Notes under the pieces: model-generated | The model's input: the letters and a program-made list of their open reading frames with translations, nothing else | Database searches by the model: none | What the model was told of the DNA's origin: nothing | Program-made: the position numbers and the translations under genes | In this document: in pieces, positions 9,922 to 20,900 of the stretch | How positions within the stretch are numbered: position 1 is the stretch's first letter | Layout: each line of letters starts with the position of its first letter | DNA from: Albugo candida | Lineage: Eukaryota > Oomycota > Peronosporomycetes > Albuginales > Albuginaceae | NCBI GenBank assembly: GCA_905220665.1 | Contig: CAJNAR010000168.1 | Coordinates: 620,001 to 684,000 of the forward strand | Reading direction: 5' to 3' | Length of the DNA stretch: 64,000 nt

Positions 9922-12906
9922 AGAAGGAATTTGGACTGAGAACAATTTTATCGATTTGACATGATGCACTTTAATCAAATCGTGAACTTAGCATCTCTCT
10001 CTGTCAACCGACTTTTTAGTTCGATGGGCTTTGTAGCATGTATCATGATCAATAGTAACAAATACATCACATTGCACTCTAACAAGCTGTTATTAAGCAC
10101 ACAGATGGCATCGTAATCATTCACAAGGTGGTTTGATCGAGAATGCAATCAGTCACCTGTATTATTATTATTAATTGACGTTTTCGCGGTGGTATCAAAT
10201 CCGAAGAGTAGGATTCTAGCTTTCGTTACGTCTGACAGATTCCTTCTGAGGTAGTGGCACCAGCTGTATATTGACATTGGCTCAGGGCTTACCTATGAGA
10301 TGCGACCTTCCTAGGCTTAACTGAAAGGACGCAATTCGTACGCGTAGCTGAAAGCACATATCAAACAAAATCAACGAGAATGAGGTTAAGAGGTTTGCTG
10401 AGTGCTTGCTGTACCTGGCTGTACTCTGTGCTTAGGCTTTCGCTTGACCTAATTGAATTAGAATGATGTGGAGAACATGTGACGAGTCCTTATTACTGGA
10501 ATTGAACGTGGTCAATTAAGCCTCGATGAGCTCCAACATGAGCATGCTGAAAGGGGGGGGGGGAAGCTCAATGATAGCGAAAGCCATTTACTTGACGAAT
10601 TTCCAACTTATAAGACATAGTCATGTCTCGAAGTGATCAGATACAAGCCGAAAAAGAATATCATTTTACGCGATTACGCGTATAATTTCTTGCTGACCAA
10701 CTCGATGACACTTTCGGCTCCTTTGATGTATACATAATCCTCGCTCTTGTCTACGTGCGCTCGACCAAACTTTATGAACACCCTACTCAGCTAACTCTTA
10801 TTAAGTCGTCTTCGTCGTTTGATGAAGTAAGGAAGCGAAGCAAGCACAGATCATGCAAACGTCGATCGCAGTAGTTACATTTTTGCTGTAAACACGTTCC
10901 TTTAGGACTTGTGTTGGACAATAAGGAGAGGCGGAGGGTAAAGGACAAATACAATTCACGGATATCATGATCAAAAACTACTCGAGCATAAATCTGCAGA
11001 TACAGCAACAGCAATATCTATCTGCATAGGTATTTGGCAGCCGGTGAAATGTCCATCCCTTGCGCCTATAAAAGGAAAGTGTAAATTTGCGGTCAGGGTT
11101 TTGGTCAAATATGTGCTAAATATCACTCGAGATCGTCACATTCCATTCTACGTGACTGTTTGCACCGTGAGACAGAGTCATTCCGCTTAATGCTAAATCG
11201 ATTTCGAGGTGATTTTACTCGGTTGATTTAAAAAAAAGATTACACAGCGATCAGGAAGGCCCCGTGTCTAGCTCGTTCTAGCTACTAGATTGAAAAACCA
11301 GTGAGTAACGTGGTCGATTGCAAGAGTCATTTGTGCTGCACGGGCCTTCATTGTTTTGTATGCACTTGAATATGTCCATGGGAATATTCCATCAAGAAAT
11401 TTTTCGGATAGCCATCACATAAGTATGATTTGCATTATGAGTAGATCTCATGTTTTGAGTTCTTAGCAAACACCGCTTCTTTCAAAGGCAGAAAAAATGC
11501 ATTGTACTCATGTGGAACCATTCTCAAAAACGTTTCTGCTTCCTGTATCTTTATTATTGGATTCATTTATCTCGCGGACACGAATCTTCCAAGTTTAAAC
11601 TTGTACATTACTACTACCGCTATTCTAAAACTATCGTGCCGTGTTCAAAAAATGTAAGTTGGCAATTCGATGAAAAGGAATGAGTAATAGAAGGTGCTGG
11701 TTTTATCTGTTCGTTTGGGAAGTTGGAAGGAGAAATTTATCGAATTATCAATCCAATGCAGCTGGTTTAGTAATCCCATGAAGTCTCCATTGATCGACGA
11801 TATAATGAGTAGGATAGTCTTGCTCACGAAAACGAAACTGCATGCTATCCAGTTGATGCATGCCTTCCGTAAACTACTTCGCTTCCAGCATTGTGGAATA
11901 CTGCAGTATGTTAAATTATCGAGGAGTGTTCGTCTGGAATTCAATCGCCAACGCAAAACGAATGAGTGATCGAGAAATCAAATCTTAATTGTTTCTGATG
12001 GGGAATATGCGGTAATTATCGGATTTTGATGAAATGAAACTAAAGAAAAGAAATTTGAGCTGACAGTGAGGACTATAGGCTCCGCTGTTAGAGTTATTGG
12101 CATCATCTCTTCCGTATAACACACTATCACTCTATATATGCAGGAAATTATCTGTCCAAAATAATTGTCCCCTCACGTGCCGTTAATATCGAGACGGCGT
12201 TCCCTTCGCTACCAACTACAATCAACTGCACGCGGACAATGTAGAATAGAATTTCCCTAGACACGATTTTATACGGTCTTGATTCCGCTGTACTCTAGGG
12301 ACTGACATATAGCGGAGGAGCCATGAACCTAAAATTGCGGTATGTCTACTCCAACTGTTCGCATTATGAGACTGCAACGAGTCAGCGTCCAAGTTCGAGG
12401 TAAGAAATATTGTACTGAATAGCTTTGTTCTAGTCACCGAGTCATATGACTCGAAGACGGGCGTTATACGAACGCATTAAGAAGGTCCTGAATTCGATCT
12501 AACCGATCTCATATGCACTCCGTAGCTTGTTCTGACATCAATAAGTAAATATCCTTATATATGTAGTAATCAAGAAGTAAAGATTTGATTTATATGTAGT
12601 AATTTGACGGCAGGCGTAGCTCTGAAGCATAAAAGCGAGAATTTCCGCTCAGCTTTTAGAATACCCATATGGCAATGGATTGAGGGACCCACAAGACGCT
12701 TAACTATCATGCACAATCAATGCAAGTATACGAAAATTCTTATCTTTGATCGGTGTGACAACCAGCGAGCATACATCCTGTATCAAGTGCAATGAATGAG
12801 TTCTCAATATTCTGCCAGCCAATGAGGACACTACAACACCACAAGATTTGAACCAATCCACATCGTTCTAATTCAGTACCAGTTATTGGATCAAAGCGAA
12901 TACATA
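9922..12906. other. Long intergenic stretch without recognised genes
   Basis: About 3 kb. I see an ATT microsatellite near 10,161-10,172, a run of about eleven G at 10,553-10,563, and short open frames on both strands that look random. A 52-codon frame starts at 9960 (hydrophobic, no family). The overlapping frames around 11,645-11,969 on both strands lack ATG starts of convincing length. No domain recognised. Confidence 0.5.
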
Positions 12907-13269
12907 ATGGCGAAAAGCATACGCTCCAAAATCAAGCGCAAATTTCGCACAGAGCTAAGAAAAAGAATCGGAGTCCCTCATTTGCAGAAACAACAAGAAA
13001 AAATACAAGAGGAACTAAAGAAAGCTATAGCTTCACCAACAAATTGTGCGTCTGTATTGGAATTGAAACACATAATGGGAGCATCGGAAGCACCTATTGC
13101 TTGTCAGATGTCGACCGAGAATATCAAAAATGAAGTGGAAATGACTGATGTCAGTGCTGGTCAAGTGAGGAAAAGGAAGCTTAAAGGTAACGGCAAAAAG
13201 CCACAGCGTAAGAAAACCCAAAAAAACAAATTTGTTCAATTTCACTTACTTCGGAAAAAAGGTAGCTGA
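12907..13269 (+). CDS. LLPH / DUF2423-family small basic nucleolar protein
   Basis: The product is 120 residues and starts MAKSIRSKIKRKFRT, the hallmark N-terminus of the LLPH family (fungal DUF2423, animal learning-associated protein homologue): MAKS, then a basic run. The C-terminal third is again strongly basic (GKKPQRKKTQKNK). Family members are small nuclear or nucleolar proteins linked to 60S ribosome assembly. The ATG at 12,907 is chosen because the family motif begins there; the frame is open a little further upstream without an ATG. The Dbp10/DDX54 helicase gene lies two genes downstream, which acts in the same pathway in other eukaryotes. No intron is needed. Confidence 0.8.
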   Translation: MAKSIRSKIKRKFRTELRKRIGVPHLQKQQEKIQEELKKAIASPTNCASVLELKHIMGASEAPIACQMSTENIKNEVEMTDVSAGQVRKRKLKGNGKKPQRKKTQKNKFVQFHLLRKKGS

Positions 13270-13766
13270 TTGTATATATAATAAACCAAGAGCTCTTTCA
13301 CGTCCTCACGAGCGAATTTGTGCGAACCCTTTTCTCCGAAGCTTTTAAAAAAGCACAGTATTTCTATTACTCATGAAATAAAGGTAGATATCGAGGAACA
13401 CAAATCAGAGCATCAACGTTGCATACGATCGTTGACAAGTATGGTACGATTCGTGATCTCTCTCAACCATCCGATAATCCCAGCAGCTTCTTCACAAGTA
13501 AAAAAAACGAGCGCGTAGAGCCTCATTGACCTACATTTCGATTGGGAGCTTGCCGTACTCTATTTCATTCACAACGCTTCCCGCTACCACATTCCGTATT
13601 GTGCATCTCAATTGGAATGCTTTGAGGAAAAGCGATATTTCCATACTATGACATGTACCAGTTACTAGGAAGCTAATAGCACAACCCCTACTGCTCGCGT
13701 TAGGCGCGCGATGTAAGTATCGAGGTGTTTTGTCTCTGTGAGGTGCTACATCATGATTTTGAGCTA
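13270..13766. other. Intergenic between LLPH-like gene and ADAT3
   Basis: One plus-strand frame (about 13,287-13,518) and one overlapping frame (about 13,380-13,526) stay open and look moderately protein-like, but neither has a credible start or a recognised domain. It may hold 3' UTRs of the two convergent genes. Confidence 0.4.
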
Positions 13767-14723
13767 TCAGAGCAATTTGTGTTCGCTTTCGATTGGATTT
13801 CGTGCATGAAAGACACGATAGTGGTGGTTGAGCGACTTTATACTTTGGAGAAAGATTCCTGAGCCACCCAAAGCTCCATGAGAATCGTTTTTCTTGTAAA
13901 AGATAACACGACGAACTCTGCTATGAATTAGCGCCATCGCACACATGACACACGGCTCAACGTCCGCATAAACGTCGTACGAGGTACACAGATAAGACGT
14001 AAGCGTAGTTGATTTCTCAAGCTTGTGATTTTCTTCAGTATCTTGGGCAGCGCTTTGATCTTTGCAAGCTCGATCACGAAGGGCGACTTGGTCTATGGCA
14101 ATCATGATAGGATGATACGTGGTCCGAAACGCATACTTTTCATCTCTCATCGAATGAAAAGATTGACAGATCACTTGATTTGATGTTGCATCAACAAGTA
14201 GACAATCATGGCTACACTGAAATTGATGCAGGAAATCAGCGTTGTCTAATTTTTCTGAACGCGTTGTTAGCATTTTCATGTATTCTCCCGCTCGAAGAGA
14301 GTCTTTATCGGTGATATCCTCGTGACGTAAGCTTTCTGGAGACACACTCGAATGGAAAATCAGTGGCCAAAGCTTCGTACGGATGGCCCACAGCTCCTTC
14401 GACTTTGGTTGCTCACAGTAGACGTCATGTGTATGTAATTCACCCTGAAATTGCGTTTTCAGGTCTTCCCTATTGTCCTTGTACGATAAATTATCAAGAC
14501 GAACGGGATGAAGCAGGGCAATAAGCTGATCAGTTTCCGTGTGTTTCTTGATTCGCTTCAAATGAGGGTATCCTTGCTGGACTAAAGTTCCAAAACGATT
14601 TGTTAATAGCTTCATAACCATACTACCATGTTTATTTGAAAAGCTAAGAACGTAAAATGGCTCCATAGCTTCGCTGTCGGCATCGCTTTCCACTCCACAA
14701 ATCTCGTCCAAAACCCATGACAT
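13767..14723 (-). CDS. ADAT3: tRNA-specific adenosine deaminase subunit 3 (ADAT3/TAD3)
   Basis: The 318-residue product belongs to the cytidine/deoxycytidylate deaminase fold. It has HPIM at 204-207 where catalytic subunits have H-A-E, and the second zinc motif PCVMC at 257-261 (ligands C258, C261 with H204). Loss of the catalytic Glu is the signature of ADAT3/Tad3. This is the non-catalytic partner of ADAT2 in the heterodimer that converts A34 to inosine in tRNA anticodons. The C-terminal block ALIHSRVRRVIF and GALGGSGI also fits. The N-terminal 200 residues match the poorly conserved ADAT3 domain that helps bind tRNA. The first ATG in frame, at 14,723, was chosen; the frame continues upstream only with non-ATG codons. 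The gene is divergent from the helicase, 309 bp away. ADAT2 is not in this window. Confidence 0.92.
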   Translation of the reverse strand: MSWVLDEICGVESDADSEAMEPFYVLSFSNKHGSMVMKLLTNRFGTLVQQGYPHLKRIKKHTETDQLIALLHPVRLDNLSYKDNREDLKTQFQGELHTHDVYCEQPKSKELWAIRTKLWPLIFHSSVSPESLRHEDITDKDSLRAGEYMKMLTTRSEKLDNADFLHQFQCSHDCLLVDATSNQVICQSFHSMRDEKYAFRTTYHPIMIAIDQVALRDRACKDQSAAQDTEENHKLEKSTTLTSYLCTSYDVYADVEPCVMCAMALIHSRVRRVIFYKKNDSHGALGGSGIFLQSIKSLNHHYRVFHARNPIESEHKLL

Positions 14724-15032
14724 AATTAGATTATGTCGACCACACAATCTAGTGATCTGGAAGTTGCTACCTCGGAAATGTAATACTACTCTTCACAACA
14801 GCTTTGAGGGTATCTCTTTGCACAACTGGATATGTCATGCAAGCAGCAGTGATACACATGAAATCGCTCAGAAAGCTTATAATGCTGTGGAAATATAAGT
14901 GAATGCAATATGTAGAAGAAAAATCGTCTTAATCAGGTAGCGGCTTCGATCCTAGGATTCTTACGTTGTGTGCAGAACAAACGCTATAATAGGACAAACC
15001 AATCAAATTCATCTAATACGCTTCTGAGCTGA
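14724..15032. promoter_or_regulatory. Shared divergent promoter region (ADAT3 / DDX54)
   Basis: 309 bp separate two start codons pointing away from each other, so both promoters must lie here or overlap. I see no clear TATA box. Initiator-like CATTT or CAATT contexts occur but are not decisive. Confidence 0.5.
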
Positions 15033-17549
15033 ATGGCGTCGGCGATGCCAACGGACGATGGTAGCAACGCCACGAAGGCACCTCAAAATAACAATAGTAA
15101 GAAGAATAAGAAAGGTGGAGGTTTCCAACACCTGGGACTTAGTAACCCTGTGTACCGTGCTGTTATGGCAATGGGATACAAAGTTCCTACGCCAATACAA
15201 CGCAAATCTCTTCCACTCATTCTGTCAGGCAAAGATGTTGTCGGTATGGCGCGCACAGGAAGCGGGAAATCCGCCGCTTTCCTAATTCCACTCATAGAGA
15301 AACTCAAAGAACACTCGACACGCGTCGGATTGCGTGGGTTAGTGCTCGCACCGACGCGAGAATTGGCACTTCAGACACTCCAGTTCACTAAAGGACTTGC
15401 TAAATACACAAGTCTTCGTATCTCACTTATTGTGGGAGGAGAAGGCATGGAGCAGCAATTTTCAGCCCTTGCGAGCAATCCAGATATTCTCGTCGCTACA
15501 CCAGGACGACTCATGCATCACTTGCAAGAAATTCCAGATTTCAACTTGAAATCTGTAGAGTATGTTGTTTTCGATGAAGCTGACAGACTATTTGAAATGG
15601 GGTTTGCTGACCAATTGCATGAGATTCTCTCACAGATGCCTCTCAATCGACAAACATTACTTTTCTCCGCCACCTTGCCAAGTGTGCTAGCCCAATTTGC
15701 TCGAGCAGGACTCAATGAACCAGCGATGATACGTTTGGACGTAGAAAATAAGATGTCGGAAAATCTGAAAATGGCATTTTTCACTGTGCGATCAGATGAT
15801 AAGCCCGCTGTCTTTGTACACCTCGTTCGAGATTTTTTGCCAAAAAGCGATCAGACTATTATTTTTACGGCTACTCGCCATCACGTGGAGCTTTTGCACC
15901 AATTGCTCAACGCCAACAACATTGAATCCTCTTGTGTCTACGGCGAAATGGATCAAACTTCACGAAAGCTCAACATCGCTAAATTCAGAGCAGGAAAGAC
16001 CAATCTACTCCTTGTCACAGATGTTGCAGCACGAGGAATCGATATTCCTTTACTGAATAACGTTATCAACTACTCATTCCCTCCAACAGCCAAACTATTT
16101 GTTCATCGTGTAGGGCGAGCTGCAAGAGCCGGCAAGAGTGGTACTGCTTTCAGCTTACTAGACCCAACAGAGTATCCGTTTCTTGTAGACCTTCACTTGT
16201 ACATTGGCCGTCGACTAGAGGATTCGTCACCTGTCAATTCTGAGCCTTACTCGCTGAAGGAGATGCAAGTTCAGCACATCCATTATGGCTCTTTTCCGTG
16301 CGAGATCACAGATCGGGAAAATGAGCAAATCCAATATCTACTAAAGCATCATCCTATCGTGTCACCGCTCGTCAAAGTGTGTGACAACGCGTCAAAGTTG
16401 TATCAAAGAACACGCGCTGATCCATCGAAGCTCTCTATCAAACGTGCAAAAGGATTACAAATACAATGCCATCCACTCTTCAAAAAAGATTTTCTGGACC
16501 ACGATAGAGCCGAAAAAGAAGAATGTCTCGCTAAAATTCAAACTTTTCGCCCAACCCAAACGATCTTTGAAGTCGCATCATCTCGAGCCGTTCCAGGTAC
16601 CAAGAAGTCAAACACGACATCAGCGATGAGTGTGATGGCAAGCAAGCGCAATGCCCATTCTAAAATCATTGAGAAACATGCAAGTAAAGACGCAGAGGTG
16701 TCTCATATCAGCATCCCAATCGAGCGATATACTACCCCAACATGCTTTCCAGCACAAGTCGTAGCGCAAACGGAGCCGAAAAAAGGCCGCTATCTATCCA
16801 AACATGCGCGAAAACAGCTCCGAAGGCGTGTTGCAGCAGGCGAAAGTCAATCTGATGTCCTGGAAAATCTCTTAGCAGCGCAAGACCAGCGAAATGAGCC
16901 GACTTCTGATACTATGGAAATTCGCCAAACGCAGGTGAAGCCAGAATTCAAAGATCAGGATAATTATATCGACACTGCCAAATCAGAGAGAGAATTGATG
17001 GATGGCAGTTTTTTTAACCAAGTGGACGACCAAAATGCATTTTCGAATCGATTAGATGCATCCACATTAGATCTTAATCCCGATGACGCTTTGCAAATGA
17101 ACCGAAAACGACGCATTGTACATTGGGACACTCGAAAGAAAAAGTATGTTCGCACCATGGCGCAAGATCTAACAAAGCAGGGAACTGTACGGAAGAAACC
17201 ACCCGCACACGAGTATATACGGACTGAGAGTGGAATCAAAATTAAAGCCAAAAAGCAGCAATGGGGAGAATTGTACAAAAAGTGGCAGCAAAAGCAAAAT
17301 CGTTCGATCCGTCCTGGACTCGAAGAAGACGAACGAGCTGGAAATATCGATTATCGTCACAAGAGAGTCAAGCTGAAAGGTGTCAAAAATGAGCTGCAGA
17401 GTGAGCAAATGATACGGAAAGAACAAGTGCGTAAAGGGAGATCCCAGTCGAATTATAAGACCGATAAAACATCTCACAAGCCTCGAAGAAAAGGAGGCTC
17501 GCATGGAGCGCCAACCAGAAGCAAATCGATCATTCGGAAACGAAGATGA
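15033..17549 (+). CDS. DDX54: DEAD-box ATP-dependent RNA helicase, Dbp10/DDX54 type
   Basis: The 838-residue single-exon product has the helicase core in order: Q motif (PTPIQRKSLP), Walker A ARTGSGKS (73-80), PTRELA (108-113), TPGR (156-159), DEAD (181-184), SAT (212-214), TDVAARGIDIP and HRVGRAARAG (358-367). After the core come the DBP10 C-terminal region and a long Lys/Arg-rich tail ending IIRKRR. Dbp10/DDX54 works in the nucleolus in large ribosomal subunit maturation. The N-terminal GFQHLGLS and the basic tail separate it from the eIF4A and Dbp2 groups. Walker A ends in Ser instead of the usual Thr, a conservative change. Start ATG at 15,033 precedes a short Asn/Lys-rich leader. Confidence 0.93.
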   Translation: MASAMPTDDGSNATKAPQNNNSKKNKKGGGFQHLGLSNPVYRAVMAMGYKVPTPIQRKSLPLILSGKDVVGMARTGSGKSAAFLIPLIEKLKEHSTRVGLRGLVLAPTRELALQTLQFTKGLAKYTSLRISLIVGGEGMEQQFSALASNPDILVATPGRLMHHLQEIPDFNLKSVEYVVFDEADRLFEMGFADQLHEILSQMPLNRQTLLFSATLPSVLAQFARAGLNEPAMIRLDVENKMSENLKMAFFTVRSDDKPAVFVHLVRDFLPKSDQTIIFTATRHHVELLHQLLNANNIESSCVYGEMDQTSRKLNIAKFRAGKTNLLLVTDVAARGIDIPLLNNVINYSFPPTAKLFVHRVGRAARAGKSGTAFSLLDPTEYPFLVDLHLYIGRRLEDSSPVNSEPYSLKEMQVQHIHYGSFPCEITDRENEQIQYLLKHHPIVSPLVKVCDNASKLYQRTRADPSKLSIKRAKGLQIQCHPLFKKDFLDHDRAEKEECLAKIQTFRPTQTIFEVASSRAVPGTKKSNTTSAMSVMASKRNAHSKIIEKHASKDAEVSHISIPIERYTTPTCFPAQVVAQTEPKKGRYLSKHARKQLRRRVAAGESQSDVLENLLAAQDQRNEPTSDTMEIRQTQVKPEFKDQDNYIDTAKSERELMDGSFFNQVDDQNAFSNRLDASTLDLNPDDALQMNRKRRIVHWDTRKKKYVRTMAQDLTKQGTVRKKPPAHEYIRTESGIKIKAKKQQWGELYKKWQQKQNRSIRPGLEEDERAGNIDYRHKRVKLKGVKNELQSEQMIRKEQVRKGRSQSNYKTDKTSHKPRRKGGSHGAPTRSKSIIRKRR

Positions 17550-17912
17550 TCAATCCCTTTTATCTCATCAATATATGAATGTGTGGCGATATGTCGAAGT
17601 GAGGGATCACTATCAATCTTCGTTTCCTTCATTATTGCTCCTCGTTGTTCAGAACGTGATACATGCTGTCTTTACATCACAATGGCTTGATCGATAGCTT
17701 TCCCGCACGTTTCCTTTGGACATTGTATGCGCTTATGACGACAATCCTTTGTGGTGTGCGATACATAAACAGATGGTGATTGGAGGAAATCTTCGTTACT
17801 TACAGGCTTTTCATCCAATTATATAAATAGCTCTTAGCGTTTGGCGAATCTGTGGCTCCCATTTTTCATGACGAAAGTCGCAACGTACAGGCGGCTTTCA
17901 GGAGTATTTTAC
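17550..17912. other. Intergenic between helicase and UGGT
   Basis: No coding frame supported. Contains the helicase 3' flank and presumably the UGGT promoter; TATATAAATAG at about 17,818-17,828 is a TATA-like element roughly 85 bp before the UGGT start. Confidence 0.45.
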
Positions 17913-20900
17913 ATGCGTTGGACACTTCTCACTTCGATTCTTCTTGCATTTGCGCCTCAATGTGATAGTCGTGGTATCCATGTGAATGTTACTGCTTCGT
18001 GGAAGAGTGCGATCACATATCCATTGGTTGAGATCAGGTACATAGAAGCAACAATGCATCACCGCTACATCACGCTAACGTACCAAATTGAAGCGAGTTT
18101 CTCGCACAGGAAGATCCTGCTCTGTTTTGGCAATGGATTGATCTTTTGGGAGCTGGTGAAATGTTTCCGACCAAAATGCACGAAGAAATTAAGGATACAA
18201 ACACCGAAGTTGTTCTTGATGTTTCTGGAGACGCTGAGTCGTCCGTCACGTATCCTCTTAGGTCCTGGCAAGAATTGACCGATGAAGTTCAATCTACAAT
18301 TGAGACAATCGCATCGGAAGCGATGAAGCTTGCAGATACATTACTTCCTTCGCACCATAATGTATGTGGTGCAACTTGAATTCCAAACATTCGCTTACAA
18401 ACTTTTTATATAGATAATGAAACTTGCATTGCTTACACGGAGTTATTCTCCTAAAGTAGAAATGTTCCGACAAATGGCATTAGACTCCATGTATCATGCT
18501 CCATGTGAGATACACATAAGTTCTTGGGCGATTCTGACAAGCCCAACGTGTGTCTTGGCTTATGCATGCTCCAAAACCCAGTTGGAGGCGCTTGTACAAG
18601 ATCTTCATGAAAACTCTTCATCATGTGTCAGTCCTGCCAGGAATGACAAAGTATTTCCAGTAGATCATGTATTTGTAGGCAGTAAAGAAGAAAACGCTGC
18701 TTCCCAGAATCTCACATTCATACTCTATGGTCCGATTGCGACAAGTCTATTCTACGACCTTCACAAAACAATCAAACCATTTGCTGAAATTGGTCGATTC
18801 ACGTACATTGTTCGGCACTATAATAGGGACTCTTTGCTTCCTACTCTGCTGCAAGGTTATGGTGTGAGCTTGGACATCAAAAATATGGAATATAAAGCCA
18901 TAGACGACGATGAAACGGATAAATTTGATGAGAATCACGGTGTATCGGGAATGGAAGATCTTGAAGGACTTTTATTCGAAAAACTGGTTCAACATAATGA
19001 AGCTTTGAAGGAAGGCTTGGAGCAATTCCAAGAAACAATGTTGAAGAAGCAAGTCGAAGACATAATCCATGAAGAGGAACAACTTGAAACGTGGAATTTG
19101 GATAACTTGGGTATGGTTGCTGCATTCGAAATTCTTCAGTCTAAAGATCCACTTCGGCACATCAAAACACTCTCTCAAGACTTCCCAAAGCACGCAAAAC
19201 GACTTGCGATGGCAAAAAACTCATTACCCCCCGAAATAAGAGAGATTTTACAACAATGGCGAAGTTCCGTCGTGAATCACGATTATCTCGACACTCTGGT
19301 CGTGAATGGAATTCCCATTTCTGCAACGCGAGGCTCGTTAAATATTTTCGATCTGATGCAGTTGATTCAGCAAGAGTGGTCTCTTGTCAAAAAGTTTTCA
19401 AACATTGGCTTACCGGAGCACGATATCGTGCAGCTACGTGAAATCGGGATGGAGTCACTAAAAGAGGCTCAATATGGAACAGAAAAGGTTGTTCGTATCA
19501 TGATACGAGGACCGCTCGATGGTATCACACCATTCTACTTGAACAACATCGAAACAAACCCTGCTTTTGCTCGCCTTCCAAGCTCGATCAATACTTTGAA
19601 ATCTCCCGCTTGGAACCTTATACAAATACGCCGAAACATGTACGAAGTAACTGTGATTTTTGATCCCACAACTCAATCAGGCGTGGCAGTCCTGCAAGAA
19701 ATGCAGTTTCTTCTGGTAAGAGGTGCGCCTATACAATTCAGCATATTACCCACGTCGAAAGAATTGATGAATACCGTCAATCTTCAAGAGCGCACGAAAT
19801 TAATCCAGTCGTGGAAACAAGCATCGCTCGGAGAAGCTGCAACAGCTCTCCATTTCAGCAAAATCGTTCTTCTAATCAGGGACCAAGCGCTTCAAGATGA
19901 CGCAGATGATAATGGCGATTCTCTCATATCACAATTTCTAACATTGATACCGACATTGGATGTGGGCTATACGATTTCTAAGCTGATTGGGATTTTTCTC
20001 GAGACAATAGATAATGAAGCAGAGACAACAGAAAAAGTGTATGCTGTCTTGAAAAGCAGTCGTTTTGATGAAGAATTTATCTCCATGAGTGAGTTTGTGT
20101 TACGCAAACATTTGCCGTTTGAATGTTATCTTTTCAACGGAATCATCCAATCTGGACTATCGATACAAGAAAAACTCATGGAGAATTTCGGGCGCGATCA
20201 ACAAATATACCAAACCTTAGCGAGAGCTGATGATTTATCGGACAAGCGAGATCTGATTGAGCAACTACTCGAGTCTCAAGACACATTCAACTCATACTTT
20301 ACTATCTACTCGGATTCTACAAGCGAAGTTGACTTTCAGTCATTCATCTTTGAACCAAAACCAGCTTTATCGCTATTAAACAACGATCTCGATGGAGCAC
20401 TGGAACGCATGTTGCTACATCACGTCTCGTACTTCCATCCTATCGATTCAGCATCGATCCCGAAGAAAGAAACCTTGATTTTCCTCGTAAGTGTGCAGAG
20501 TCCCAAAGCGTGTGCGCACGCCTATCATGGTGTTGCTGAGCTTTTGCGCACAAATCCGAAAAATAGCTCGAATGTGCGTGTAGGAATTGTTCACCTACAG
20601 GAAGCGAGTCCGTCAGGCTTGGATGAAGACAGAAAGAATGTAGCTCAATTGATTCTTGATATAATGTCGAAGGCAGGCACCTCGGATAAACGAATTGTGC
20701 TGGAAATACTTGCACAAGCGCTCAAGTGCCAGATGGATGGTAAAACGTACGAAGAAAGCAAACAAATTTTGCTTGAACTGCTAGCAGCACATGAGCCAAA
20801 TCTCGCTGCGGAATGGAAAGAATTCGTCAAAGCTCATATCACATTCCCCGAACTGCAAGTTGATCCGAATATACAACAATTGAGTGGATTGATGATATCG

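Noticed and set aside
11645..11969. Overlapping open frames on both strands
   Set aside because: Mirror-image frames without ATG starts or family features; likely chance.
13318..13518. Plus-strand frame after the LLPH-like gene as a separate gene
   Set aside because: No ATG at its head, no domain, and a competing overlapping frame is equally open.
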